Assembly (NCBI RefSeq): GCF_900108335.1
Contig: NZ_FNVT01000003.1
Location: forward strand, 725,563-789,562
DNA length: 64,000 nucleotides
Reading direction: 5' to 3'
Origin: Nonomuraea solani
GTDB taxonomy: Bacteria; Actinomycetota; Actinomycetes; Streptosporangiales; Streptosporangiaceae
Each line of letters opens with the position of its first letter. The first letter of the stretch is position 1. The notes beneath the pieces are model-generated. The model was given only the letters and a program-made list of their open reading frames with translations, searched no databases and was not told the origin of the DNA. The position numbers and the translations under genes are program-made. Positions 1 to 8,365 of the stretch are shown piece by piece.

Positions 1-50
1 TGGAGGCGGCGAAGAGCGGGGCCCTCGACGGCCTCGCGCTCGTCCGCTGA
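1..50 (+). CDS. C-terminal end of an upstream gene (partial)
   Basis: The last 15 codons of a reading frame entering from the left edge end at a TGA at 48-50. The visible residues are EAAKSGALDGLALVR. They are too few to name a family. The stop overlaps the apparent beginning of the TauE/SafE-like frame, which suggests the two genes are translationally coupled. Copper or heavy-metal proteins commonly precede such transporters, but nothing here proves that. Confidence 0.45.
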   Translation, partial: EAAKSGALDGLALVR

Positions 51-946
51 GCGCACAGGCCGCCGGCCTGCTGGCCGGCGGGCTCGCCGCCGGGCTCGTC
101 GCGGGGACCGCCACCTGCACCGCCGCACAGGGCGGGCTGCTCGTGGGCCTCGTCGGCGACCGCCGGGGGCGCGATCCCGTGCTGGTCGGCTGGTTCCTGG
201 CGGGGCGGCTGGTCTCGTACACCGTGGCCGGGGCGCTGCTCGGGCTGCTCGGCTCGGCCGTCAGCCTGCCGCCGCGGGCGCGGGCGGTGCTGCTGGTCGT
301 CGCCGGTCTCACGGTCGTCGCCTTCGCGCTCAGGCTCATCCGGCGCGGGCGCGCCGGGTGCGCGCCGCCGGCGCCCCGGGCCCTGTCGCGGTACCGAGCG
401 CCGCTGCTGGGCGCGGCCACCATCCTGGTGCCCTGCGGCGTGACCCTCGGCATGGAGATGCTCGCCGTCGCCAGCGGCTCGCCGGTGGCGGGGGCGGCGG
501 TCATGGCGGGGTTCGTGGCCGGCACAGCGCCGGCGTTCGCGCTGCTGGGGTACGTGCTGCGGCGCGTCTCGCACACCCGGCTGGCGCGGCTGGCCGGGGT
601 GGTGGCCATCGCCGCCGGGCTCTGGACCGCCGGCATCGGGATCAACCTGGGCGGCTGGCTCCTGCCGCCCAGGTTGATCCCGGCGCCCGCCGAGGGGCCC
701 GGGGCCGGGACGGTCACCGTGTGGGCGACCCGCGAGGGGTATCGTCCCGCGATGGTGACGGCGCGGGCGGGCGTACCCGTCGAAGTGGTCTTCAAGCTGG
801 TCGATCGGGGCTGCACGGCGACCGTCACGATCGGCGGGCGCGACGTCGCGCTGCCGGCCACCGTGCGCCTGCCGCCGCAGCGGCCCGGCTCGATGCGGTA
901 CGTCTGCGGGATGGGCATGTACACGGGCTTCATCAACTTCTCGTAG
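47..946 (+). CDS. TauE/SafE (UreH-like) membrane protein fused to a C-terminal cupredoxin-like domain
   Basis: This is a polytopic membrane protein of the UreH/TauE-SafE class, about six membrane segments, followed by a periplasm-facing cupredoxin-like domain. The first segment carries a Cys (TATCTAAQGG) and the central segment has PCGVTLGMEM, as in family members linked to copper or cytochrome oxidase assembly. The last 90 residues form a beta-rich domain ending in VCGMGMY, a Cys/Met pattern typical of copper-binding cupredoxins. The start is uncertain. The first ordinary start codon is GTG at 143, but that would remove most of the first membrane segment; a CTG at 47 overlaps the upstream stop, and the frame stays open to the window edge. 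The copper role is inferred from family and motif. Confidence 0.7.
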   Translation: MSAQAAGLLAGGLAAGLVAGTATCTAAQGGLLVGLVGDRRGRDPVLVGWFLAGRLVSYTVAGALLGLLGSAVSLPPRARAVLLVVAGLTVVAFALRLIRRGRAGCAPPAPRALSRYRAPLLGAATILVPCGVTLGMEMLAVASGSPVAGAAVMAGFVAGTAPAFALLGYVLRRVSHTRLARLAGVVAIAAGLWTAGIGINLGGWLLPPRLIPAPAEGPGAGTVTVWATREGYRPAMVTARAGVPVEVVFKLVDRGCTATVTIGGRDVALPATVRLPPQRPGSMRYVCGMGMYTGFINFS

Positions 947-1000
947 GCCTTGTCGGCGATTACTGTTCGCGATCGCGTGATCACATGCCACTCTGTCGCC

Positions 1001-2386
1001 ATGTCCTGGCAAGGAGAGGTGGCGGCGCCGGCCGTACCGGCACCGCGGGTGGGAGACGAGTCCGAGTTGCTGACCGCCGCGCAGGCGGGTGACGCGACGG
1101 CCGCGCATCGGCTCGGCAAGCTCTACGCGCAGCACGGCGACCGCGGGTCCGCCAAGCACTGGTGGGAGCGGGCCGCGGCGGGCGGCAACATCGACAGCGC
1201 CTACAACCTGGGCATCTGGCACGAGAAGCACGGCAGCCTGGAAGAGGCCGTCACCTGGTACGAAGCCGCCGCGAGCACCGGCGACACCGAGGCGGCGACG
1301 AACCTGGCCACGCTCCTGCTGGAGCAGCGCGGCGACGCCGAGGCGGCCAGGGTGTGGTTCGAGAGCGCGGCCACGGGCGGGTCCAGGACGGCGGCCCGCA
1401 GGCTGGCGTTGTTGTGCGAGGACGCGGGCGAGCTGGCCCAGGCGCGCGAGTGGCACCGCCAGGCGGCCGGCGACGGCGACGTGGCCTCGGCCCACGACCT
1501 GGGCTTCCTGGCGTACTCGTCGGGCGAGGACTCGGAGACCGTGCGCTGGTGGGAGTGCGGGTCCAGGGGCGGCCACGCGGAGTCGGCGTACTGCATGGGC
1601 CTCTACCTGCACGCCAGCCGCGACCCCGAGGGCGCCGAAGCCTACTACCGGCTGGCCGCCAGGAGCGAGCATCCCGGCGCCGCCTCCCGGCTCGGCGGGG
1701 TGGCGCTGTCGAGGGGCGACCTGCGTACCGCGCGGGCCTGGTTCGAGCAGGCCGCCGCGGCCGGGCGGGTGGAGGACCAGCGGATGGCCGGGTTCGTCTG
1801 CGTGGAGCTGAGCGACAGCGCGGCGGCCAGCCACTGGTTCGGCCGCGCGGCGGCCGGCGGGGACGCCGAGTCGGCCTACAACTACGGCCTGCTGCTCATC
1901 GCCGAGTTCGGCGACCTGGCGGGCGGGCAGCACTGGTTCCGGCAGGCCGCGCAGGCCGGGCACCACGAGGCCGCGGTCGAGCTGGGCGGGCTGCTGTCGG
2001 TGGCCGGCGAGCACGGCGAGGCCCAGGAGTGGCTGTCCGACCCGCCGCCGCCCGCCTGGGGCCGCCCGGCCGAGCCGGAGCTGACCGCGCGGGCGGAGCT
2101 GGCCTCGGCCGCCACCGGCCGCCGGGGCGGTGTCGCGCTGCCGGTGGCGGACCTGGCCGAGGTCCTCGGCACGTGGGACCTGGTCACCAGGCCGCTGCAC
2201 GACCATTCGGACGTCCAGGGCTGGCTGGTGGAGCGCAGCGGCGTGCACGCGAGCGCCGTGGAGCACCTGGCGTCGGTACGCGGCACGCTGCTGCGGCCCG
2301 GCAGCTCGCCCTGGCCCAGCCCGGGCGAGCTGCGGCACGTCCTGGCCACCGCCCGCGACCTGCGGCGGCGGCTCGGCATGCGGTGA
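1001..2386 (+). CDS. Sel1-like/TPR repeat protein
   Basis: This protein of about 461 residues is built mainly from alpha-alpha repeats of 34-36 residues, of the Sel1 type. Repeats end in patterns such as AAxxGxxxAAxxLGxL and A..WxxxAAxxGD, and run from about residue 20 to 350. The last 100 residues are different and may form a separate small domain. No signal peptide or membrane segment is visible, so it is probably a cytoplasmic protein-interaction scaffold. ATG 1001 was chosen because it begins just before the repeat region; an in-frame TTG at 950 would add 17 unconvincing residues. No strong ribosome-binding site is visible. The partner is unknown. Confidence 0.8.
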   Translation: MSWQGEVAAPAVPAPRVGDESELLTAAQAGDATAAHRLGKLYAQHGDRGSAKHWWERAAAGGNIDSAYNLGIWHEKHGSLEEAVTWYEAAASTGDTEAATNLATLLLEQRGDAEAARVWFESAATGGSRTAARRLALLCEDAGELAQAREWHRQAAGDGDVASAHDLGFLAYSSGEDSETVRWWECGSRGGHAESAYCMGLYLHASRDPEGAEAYYRLAARSEHPGAASRLGGVALSRGDLRTARAWFEQAAAAGRVEDQRMAGFVCVELSDSAAASHWFGRAAAGGDAESAYNYGLLLIAEFGDLAGGQHWFRQAAQAGHHEAAVELGGLLSVAGEHGEAQEWLSDPPPPAWGRPAEPELTARAELASAATGRRGGVALPVADLAEVLGTWDLVTRPLHDHSDVQGWLVERSGVHASAVEHLASVRGTLLRPGSSPWPSPGELRHVLATARDLRRRLGMR

Positions 2387-2752
2387 TCAGCGCTGGCCGA
2401 GGTGGAACAGGTGACCTTCCTCGTCCTTGAACACCGCCGACCAGCCCCACGGCTGCCGCGTCGGCTCCTGCGTGAACTCGACACCGCGCGCCGCCAGCTC
2501 CCTGTGCGTCTGGACGATGTCGCCGGCCTCGAACATCACGTAGCCGGGCAGGTCCTTGCCGAGCGCCGGCCCCTTGGGGTCGGCCTTGTGGAGGACCAGC
2601 CGGGGGCCGCCGTCCGGTGCCTGGACCTCCAGCCAGCGGTCCTCGCCGTACGGCATGTCCCTGGTGATCTCGAAGCCCATCTTGCCGGTCCAGAAGTCGG
2701 CCGCCCGCTGCTGGTCCTCGACGTAGATGGTGATCTGGCTGATGCTGAGCAT
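2387..2752 (-). CDS. VOC-family (glyoxalase/bleomycin-resistance fold) protein
   Basis: This is a 121-residue single-domain vicinal-oxygen-chelate protein. It begins [20 protein letters not shown] and contains [18 protein letters not shown] and a C-terminal LFHLGQR, giving the paired beta-alpha-beta-beta-beta modules of the family. Such proteins act as lyases, dioxygenases or resistance proteins, and the substrate cannot be read from the sequence. It starts 8 bases after the stop of the alanine dehydrogenase gene and is almost certainly co-transcribed with it. Start ATG 2752 is preceded by that gene's end. A longer open frame through the upstream gene is a shadow. Confidence 0.85.
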   Translation of the reverse strand: MLSISQITIYVEDQQRAADFWTGKMGFEITRDMPYGEDRWLEVQAPDGGPRLVLHKADPKGPALGKDLPGYVMFEAGDIVQTHRELAARGVEFTQEPTRQPWGWSAVFKDEEGHLFHLGQR

Positions 2753-2760
2753 CTTCGCCC

Positions 2761-3870
2761 CTAGATCAGGTCGGCCACCGGCGTGTACGGCAGGCCGAGC
2801 GCCTGGGCGACCGGCTCGTTGGTGAGCAGGCCGTTGTGCGTGTTGAGCCCGCCCGCCAGGCCGGCGTCGGCCTTGAGCGCCTCGCGCCAGCCCAGGTTGG
2901 CCAGCTTGACGGCGTACGGGAGCGTCGCGTTGGTCAGGGCGTAGGTGGAGGTGTTGGCCACCGAGCCCGGCATGTTGGCCACGCAGTAGAAGACCGACTC
3001 GTGCACCTTGTACGTGGGCTCGGCGTGCGTGGTCGGACGCGAGTCCTCGAAGCAGCCGCCCTGGTCGATGGCGATGTCCACCAGCACGGAGCCCGCCTTC
3101 ATGCGTGACACCAGGTCGTTGGAGACCAGCGTCGGAGCCTTGGCGCCGGGGATCAGCACCGCGCCGATGACCAGGTCGGCCTGGAGGACCTCCTGCTCGA
3201 TCGCGTACCGGGTGGAGATCAGCGTCTTGAGCCGGCCCTGGTAGATGGCGTCGATCTGGCGCAGGCGGTCGATGTTGGTGTCGAGGACGGTGACGTCGGC
3301 GCCCATGCCGACGGCGATCTGCGCGGCGTTCAGCCCGGAGACGCCGCCGCCGATCACGACCACCTTCGCCGGGGCCACGCCGGGCACGCCGCCCGGCAGG
3401 ACGCCCCTGCCGCCGTTGAAGCGCATCAGGTTGTACGCGCCCACCTGCGGCGCCAGCCGGCCCGCGACCTCGGACATCGGGGCCAGCAGCGGCAGGGCGT
3501 TGCCCACCTGGACGGTCTCGTACGCGATGCCCGTCGTCTTCCCCGCCAGCAGCGCGTCGGTGCACGGCCGGGAGGCGGCCAGGTGCAGGTACGTGAACAG
3601 CACCAGCCCCTCACGCAGCCGGTGGTACTCCTCGGCGATCGGCTCCTTCACCTTGAGCACCATGTCCGCTTCGCCCCACACGGCGTCGGCGCCGTCCAGG
3701 ATCTTCGCGCCCGCCGAGAGATACTCCTCGTCGGTGATCTGGGAGCCCAGGCCCGCGTTCCGCTGGACCAGGACGTCGTGGCCGTTGCGAACCAGCTCGT
3801 GTACGCCGGCCGGAGTGGCGGCGACGCGATATTCGTGGTTTTTGACCTCGGCCGGGACGCCGATCTTCAT
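2761..3870 (-). CDS. ald: Alanine dehydrogenase
   Basis: This enzyme performs NAD-dependent reversible oxidative deamination of L-alanine to pyruvate and ammonia. It is 369 residues, close to the usual 371. It begins [17 protein letters not shown], the conserved N-terminus. It has the substrate-side segment LFTYLHLA, the Rossmann nucleotide-binding loop [14 protein letters not shown] near residues 170-185, and the terminal [20 protein letters not shown] 3870 has a GAAAGGA ribosome-binding site 7 bases upstream and fits the family start, so the ten extra residues upstream are rejected. It lies between an omega-aminotransferase and a VOC gene on the same strand. This suggests it recycles alanine formed by pyruvate-dependent transamination, or lets alanine serve as a nitrogen source. 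Confidence 0.96.
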   Translation of the reverse strand: MKIGVPAEVKNHEYRVAATPAGVHELVRNGHDVLVQRNAGLGSQITDEEYLSAGAKILDGADAVWGEADMVLKVKEPIAEEYHRLREGLVLFTYLHLAASRPCTDALLAGKTTGIAYETVQVGNALPLLAPMSEVAGRLAPQVGAYNLMRFNGGRGVLPGGVPGVAPAKVVVIGGGVSGLNAAQIAVGMGADVTVLDTNIDRLRQIDAIYQGRLKTLISTRYAIEQEVLQADLVIGAVLIPGAKAPTLVSNDLVSRMKAGSVLVDIAIDQGGCFEDSRPTTHAEPTYKVHESVFYCVANMPGSVANTSTYALTNATLPYAVKLANLGWREALKADAGLAGGLNTHNGLLTNEPVAQALGLPYTPVADLI

Positions 3871-3931
3871 TGCGGTGGATCCTTTCGGGAACCGGCACAC
3901 CGTTGTGCCGGATTGAGGGGTGTTACAGCTC

Positions 3932-5314
3932 TTACAGCCGTGCCCACGCTTCGGTGAGCACGCCGCGCAGGATCTGCCCGATCTCGTCGAACTCCTTCGG
4001 CCCCGCCACCAGCGGCGGCGCGAGCTGGATCACGGGGTCGCCACGGTCGTCGGCGCGGCAGTAGAGGCCCGCGTCGAACAGCGCCTTCGACAGGAACCCG
4101 CGCAGCAACCGCTCGGACTCGTCGGCGTCGAAGGTCTCCTTGGTGGTCTTGTCCTTGACCAGCTCGATGCCCCAGAAGTAGCCGGCGCCGCGCACGTCGC
4201 CGACGATGGGCAGGTCGCGCAGGTCGTCGAGGGTCTGCTGGAACAGCGGCTCGTTCTTCGTGACGTGGCCGAGCAGGTCTTCGCGCTCGAAGATGTCGAG
4301 GTTGGCCAGCGCCACCGCCGAGGACACCGGGTGACCGCCGAAAGTGTAGCCGTGGGCGAACATGGTGTCGCCGTTCTTGAACGGCTCGAACAGCCGCTCG
4401 TGCGCGATCATGGCGCCGATCGGCGAGTAGCCGCTGGTCATGCCCTTGGCGCAGGTGATGATGTCGGGCACGTAGTCGAACTTCTGGCCGCCGAACATGG
4501 TGCCCAGCCGGCCGAAGGCGCAGATGACCTCGTCGGAGACGAGCAGCACGTCGTACTCGTCGCAGATCTCGCGCAGGCGCTGGAAGTAGCCGGGCGGCGG
4601 CGGGAAACAACCGCCGGCGTTCTGTACGGGCTCCGCGAAGACGGCGGCCACCGTGTCGGGGCCCTCCATCTCGATGGCGCGGGCCACCCGGTCGGCGGCC
4701 CAGATGCCGTACTCCTCGGGCGTCATGCCCTTGACGCCGGTGATCTCGTCGGCGCGGTAGTGGTTGGTGTTGGGCACGCGCACGGACCCCGGCACCAGCG
4801 GCTCGAACATCTGCTTGAACGCCGGGATGCCGGTGATCGACAACGCGCCCTGCGGGGTGCCGTGATAGGCGATCTGGCGGCTGATGACCTTGTGCTTGAG
4901 CGGCTTGCCGACCAGCTTGTAGTACTGCTTGGCCAGCTTCCAGGCCGACTCGACCGCCTCGCCACCGCCGGTCGTGAAGAAGACGCGGTTGAGCTCGCCC
5001 GGCGTGTAGGCGGCCAGGCGCTGGGCCAGCTCGGCGGCCTTCGGGTGGGCGTAGGACCACAGCGGGAAGAAGGCCAGCTCCTGCGCCTGCTTCGCGGCGG
5101 CCTCGGCCAGCTCCTGGCGGCCGTGGCCCACCTGGACCACGAACAGCCCGGCCAGCCCGTCCAGATAACGCTTGCCGTGGATGTCGTAGATGTGGGATCC
5201 CTCACCCCGCACGATGGTGGGGATCTCGGCCTGCTGGTAGGCGCTGTGCCTGGTGAAGTGCAACCACAGGTTGTCCTGCGCGGCCTTGAGGACGTCGTAT
5301 TCCGGCTGCGTCAT
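3932..5314 (-). CDS. Class III (omega) PLP-dependent aminotransferase
   Basis: This is a fold-type I, class III aminotransferase of 460 residues, the normal length. It moves an amino group from an amine or omega-amino acid, usually to pyruvate. Visible features are the cofactor-phosphate loop around TTGGGEAVES (114-123), the aromatic YHG at 150-152, Asp261 in VSDEVICAFGR that contacts the pyridine nitrogen, and the Schiff-base Lys290 in CAKGMTSGYSP. ATG 5314 is preceded by GAGGGA. It sits 61 bases upstream of ald on the same strand. With pyruvate as acceptor, alanine made here could be returned to pyruvate by the dehydrogenase. The amine donor, such as putrescine, beta-alanine or taurine, is not decidable from sequence. 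Confidence 0.92.
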   Translation of the reverse strand: MTQPEYDVLKAAQDNLWLHFTRHSAYQQAEIPTIVRGEGSHIYDIHGKRYLDGLAGLFVVQVGHGRQELAEAAAKQAQELAFFPLWSYAHPKAAELAQRLAAYTPGELNRVFFTTGGGEAVESAWKLAKQYYKLVGKPLKHKVISRQIAYHGTPQGALSITGIPAFKQMFEPLVPGSVRVPNTNHYRADEITGVKGMTPEEYGIWAADRVARAIEMEGPDTVAAVFAEPVQNAGGCFPPPPGYFQRLREICDEYDVLLVSDEVICAFGRLGTMFGGQKFDYVPDIITCAKGMTSGYSPIGAMIAHERLFEPFKNGDTMFAHGYTFGGHPVSSAVALANLDIFEREDLLGHVTKNEPLFQQTLDDLRDLPIVGDVRGAGYFWGIELVKDKTTKETFDADESERLLRGFLSKALFDAGLYCRADDRGDPVIQLAPPLVAGPKEFDEIGQILRGVLTEAWARL

Positions 5315-5610
5315 GGCTATCTTCCCTCGTATCTCAACTTCCCACAGTCTGCAGGTTCCCCTGTCGATTTGCCAAGCGAATCGGTCGCACCACTATGCAA
5401 GAAAACGGGTATCCGCAGAACCGGTATGTAACGGCAACGAAATCCGAAGGTAGATTGGCCCGTGGGTCAGGGCCAGGCCGCCTGCCCCGTTTCCGCAGCG
5501 TGGGGCCGGTTGTGATCCAATGAGAGCGAACCATTGCTAACCGCTAAGAAGTGCTGTAGACCGCCGATCCTCGTTGATACCGATGAGAACGACCCCCGGG
5601 GGACCGTCCT
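5315..5610. promoter_or_regulatory. Divergent intergenic region, aminotransferase/M20 peptidase
   Basis: This 296-base gap lies between two divergent genes and must hold both promoters. It is less GC-rich than its surroundings in the middle. I see no convincing operator, RNA gene or small open frame with a ribosome-binding site. Confidence 0.4.
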
Positions 5611-6966
5611 GTGACTCCTGACCAGATTGAGAGCGCTGTCCGCGCCGCGATGCCACAGGCCATTGAGGACCTCAAGCGTCTGGCCGCCATCCCGTCCGTG
5701 GCCTTCCCGGGGCATCCGGAAGAGCCCGTCTACGCCGCCGCCTCCCTGACGGAGGAGCTGCTGCGCTCCGCCGGCCTGCCGCGCGTCCAGCAGGTGCAGG
5801 TGGACGGCAGCTTCCCGGCCATCTACGGCGAGGCGCCCGCGCCTCCCGGCATGCCGACCGTCCTGCTCTACGCGCATTACGACGTCCAGCCGGCCGGTGA
5901 CCCGGCCGCGTGGCGCACCCCGCCGTTCGAGCCGACCCTGATCGACGGCCGCCTGTACGGGCGCGGCTGCGCCGACGACAAGTCCGGCGTCATCTCCCAC
6001 ATCGCCGCCCTGCGCACCTTCCAGGGCCGCTTCCCCGTGGGTATCAAGGTCATCATCGAGGGCCAGGAAGAATACGCGGGCGAGCGCCTGGAGGCGTTCG
6101 TCGAGCGCAACCCCGACCTGCTGCGGGCCGACGCCATCGTGGTCGCCGACACCGGCAACCCGCGCGTCGGCGACCCTGCTGTCACGACCTCGCTGCGCGG
6201 CATGGCCGCCTTCACCATCGAGGTCCGCACTCTGCAGGGCGCCGTCCACAGCGGCTCGTTCGGCGGCGCCGCCCCTGACGCGCTGGCGGCGCTCATGCGC
6301 ATGCTGACCTCGCTGCACGGGGACAACGGCGACATCCGCGTACCCGGGCTGCCGCGGGGCGCCTTCCTGGGGCAGGGGCCTTCGGAGGAGGAGTTCAGGA
6401 AGACGGCCGGGGTGCTCGAAGGGGTGTCGCTGGTGGGCTCGGGCTCGCTGGCGGACCGCCTGTGGTCGTCGTACGCCATCACGGTCACCGGCCTCGACGT
6501 GCCGTCGGTTTCGGGCGCGGTCAACGCCGTCCAGCCGGCCGCGCGGGCCCGGGTGACGGTCCGCGTACCTCCGGCGGGCGACCCGAAGACGACCGTGAAC
6601 GCGGTCGTGGAGTTCCTGCGCCAGGTGGCGCCATGGGGCGTACAGGTGTCGTTCGGCGACTTCACGGTGGGCTCCGGCTTCCAGGCGGACTCGGGCGGCA
6701 AGGCCCGCGCGGCCCTCAACCGCGCCATGGAGTGGGCCTTCGGCCGCCCGCCGCGTGACGTGGGGGCTGGCGGCTCGATCCCGCTGGTGAACACGCTGCT
6801 CAAGCAGTTCCCTGCGGCGGAGATCCTGCTGTTCGGGGCGGAGGACGAGGACGCGGCCATCCACGCGCCTAACGAGCGGGTGGACCTGGAAGAACTCCGC
6901 AAGGTGGTCACCACGGAGGCCCTGTTCCTCCACGAACTAAGCCTGCCTTCGGCATTGGGCGTCTGA
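5611..6966 (+). CDS. M20 family metallo-dipeptidase
   Basis: This is a di-zinc M20/M25/M40 peptidase that removes residues from dipeptides or N-blocked amino acids in the cytoplasm. It is 451 residues. The catalytic set is present: His89 and Asp91 in YAHYDVQ, the bridging Asp122 in GRGCADDKSG, the general base Glu153 with Glu154 in EGQEEYAGE, and a late His in AAIHAPNERV. The dimerisation domain begins near GAVHSGSFGGAAPD. GTG 5611 follows a G-rich stretch that can act as ribosome-binding site. It diverges from the aminotransferase/ald operon. It is followed by a long gap and is probably monocistronic. Confidence 0.93.
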   Translation: MTPDQIESAVRAAMPQAIEDLKRLAAIPSVAFPGHPEEPVYAAASLTEELLRSAGLPRVQQVQVDGSFPAIYGEAPAPPGMPTVLLYAHYDVQPAGDPAAWRTPPFEPTLIDGRLYGRGCADDKSGVISHIAALRTFQGRFPVGIKVIIEGQEEYAGERLEAFVERNPDLLRADAIVVADTGNPRVGDPAVTTSLRGMAAFTIEVRTLQGAVHSGSFGGAAPDALAALMRMLTSLHGDNGDIRVPGLPRGAFLGQGPSEEEFRKTAGVLEGVSLVGSGSLADRLWSSYAITVTGLDVPSVSGAVNAVQPAARARVTVRVPPAGDPKTTVNAVVEFLRQVAPWGVQVSFGDFTVGSGFQADSGGKARAALNRAMEWAFGRPPRDVGAGGSIPLVNTLLKQFPAAEILLFGAEDEDAAIHAPNERVDLEELRKVVTTEALFLHELSLPSALGV

Positions 6967-7346
6967 GGTTTTCGCAGGGGGCGCTATGAGCACAAGCCTC
7001 AGGCGCCTCCCCCACCCGTTGCCCGATTACCGGGTGGGCCGCCCGACACCCACCCCAAAAGGGCTTCGCAAGGGGGCGCTACGCGCCACAGGGCTCAGAC
7101 GCTCTCATTTAGGCGCCTCCGGCGCAACCCCCGCGCCTCCGGCGCCATCGCCCACCCGCTGCCCGATTACCGGCCTCAGGGAGCCCACCCGGACGCCCGC
7201 GTCAGCGCCGCGACCACGGCCTTGGGGTCATTTCCCCCGGCTCCACCACAGGTCAAGGCCGCCGCCTGGCATAAGTAGCGGCGCTTTCACAACAACCTGC
7301 CCCGAGTCAGGCGTTCGGCTCGTGTGAGAACGAGTCAACAAACGCC
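6967..7346. repeat. Non-coding gap with imperfect direct repeats and a GC hairpin
   Basis: Two related stretches occur here. The unit CCCACCCG(T/C)TGCCCGATTAC at 7011-7033 returns at 7151-7173. TTCGCA(A)GGGGGCGCTA near 6971 returns near 7064. CCCACCCG at 7011-7018 pairs perfectly with CGGGTGGG at 7031-7038, which could terminate the M20 transcript although no T-run follows. An open frame of 113 codons across the region is Pro/Arg low-complexity and follows the repeats, so I do not call a gene. Confidence 0.55.
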
Positions 7347-7442
7347 TCAACTCCGGACGCGGTGCCGGTCCACGGCCACCATCGACAGCTCGACCGGATC
7401 GCGCATCGAGCGGAAGTTCGCCACCTCGAAGCGGATCAGCAC
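7347..7442 (-). pseudogene. N-terminal remnant of an AAA15-type ATPase
   Basis: A short frame starts at GTG 7442 behind a good GAGGAG ribosome-binding site. It reads VLIRFEVANFRSMRDPVEL then SMVAVDRHRVRS before a stop. That is the recognisable N-terminus of AAA15 (OLD/DUF3696-like) ATPases, which usually begin with this RFxVxNFRS motif and continue to the Walker A loop, giving 350-450 residues in all. Here everything after about 31 residues, including the P-loop, is missing. The intact start region suggests a fairly recent deletion. Family members often belong to phage-defence or toxin-linked loci, but no partner remains here. Confidence 0.6.
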
Positions 7443-7739
7443 TGCATCACTCCTCGCATAGGCATTATTTCGTCGAAGATCTGCGAAATCGGAGCTCTGA
7501 CTGCATCCGAAGTGCGCGCCGCAACTCGCCTTCAAGCGTCCAGACGCGCCTCAACCTGGTCTCGGTCGGTCGATGCCGCCGTTCCAGGGGAGTCGGCCCT
7601 CGAAGCAGGTCTGCTTCCGGTGCTGTTGTGAAGATCTTGCAGGAGTCCGTCGTGTGTTCCTCCGGAAAATTCATGGAACCGCCGCCCCGGCTCGTGGCAA
7701 TTACTCCTGTCATGTCCAGAGACACCCGAGAGGCAAGAG
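7443..7739. other. Gap without a recognisable gene
   Basis: The region between the ATPase remnant and the sigma factor is clearly less GC-rich than the genes around it, as expected for decayed or acquired DNA. It should hold the sigma-factor promoter, but I cannot assign -35/-10 elements with confidence. The short open frames here lack ribosome-binding sites and family features. Confidence 0.35.
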
Positions 7740-8354
7740 ATGCGACACGAAAGCCGGGCGAGCGTTTCGTCACGGCCCGGCGCCGCGGGGGCGGATGGCG
7801 GGGTCGTGGGGGGCGGGCTGTCCCGGTACGAGTCCGAGCGGGTCGGCTCCCTGTTCGTCCAGCATGCCCCCGAGCTCAAACGGTACGTGGTGCGGCGGCT
7901 GGGGCTGGAGCCGGCCGATGACATCGTGGCGGAGACGTTCGCCGTGGCTCTGCAGCGGCTCGACTCCTACGACGGGAGGCTCGGCGACGAGCGGTCCTGG
8001 TTGTACGGGATCGCCACCAACCTCATCGGGCGCCACCGTCGCCGTGAGATCGGCCTTTACAGAGCACTGAGCCGGACAGGGGCCGACTCGGTGATCGAGC
8101 CGTTCACCGATGAGGTCGATCGGCGGGTGGCCGCCGACGGGGTGAGCCGGCGGCTGGCCAAGGCGCTGGGTGGGCTGTCGCAGAAGCATCGGGACACGTT
8201 GCTGCTGGTGACGTGGACGGAGCTCACGTACGAGGAGGCGGCGGTGGCGCTGGGTGTGCCCGTGGGGACCGTGCGATCCCGGGTGAACCGGGCTCGGAGC
8301 AGGTTGCGCCGGGTGCTGGCTGGGATCGATCCGACCGTGGTCGACGAGGGATGA
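7740..8354 (+). CDS. ECF-like RNA polymerase sigma factor (sigma-70 family)
   Basis: This sigma factor has 204 residues. Region 2 runs from about residue 33 to 100 (FVQHAPELKRYVVRRLG, ADDIVAETFAVAL, RSWLYGIATNLIGRHRRRE). Region 4 runs from about 145 to 195, with helix-turn-helix LTYEEAAVALGVPVGTVRSRV. It would redirect RNA polymerase to a small set of promoters. ATG 7740 follows a GAGGCAAGAG stretch; the first 25 residues are poorly conserved and a slightly later start is possible. It overlaps or abuts the next gene, whose family normally accompanies such sigma factors, so the pair is probably one regulatory unit. Confidence 0.93.
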   Translation: MRHESRASVSSRPGAAGADGGVVGGGLSRYESERVGSLFVQHAPELKRYVVRRLGLEPADDIVAETFAVALQRLDSYDGRLGDERSWLYGIATNLIGRHRRREIGLYRALSRTGADSVIEPFTDEVDRRVAADGVSRRLAKALGGLSQKHRDTLLLVTWTELTYEEAAVALGVPVGTVRSRVNRARSRLRRVLAGIDPTVVDEG

Positions 8355-8365
8355 GGGGATGGCCG

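Noticed and set aside
3920..5431. Plus-strand frame of about 503 codons opposite the aminotransferase
   Set aside because: It is a shadow; the minus-strand frame has the PLP Lys and all conserved motifs.
6986..7327. 113-codon frame in the gap after the M20 peptidase
   Set aside because: The sequence follows the DNA repeats and is Pro/Arg low-complexity; there is no ribosome-binding site or family match.
7465..7773. Minus-strand 102-codon frame in the gap before the sigma factor
   Set aside because: It overlaps the sigma-factor start, has no ribosome-binding site and shows no family features.
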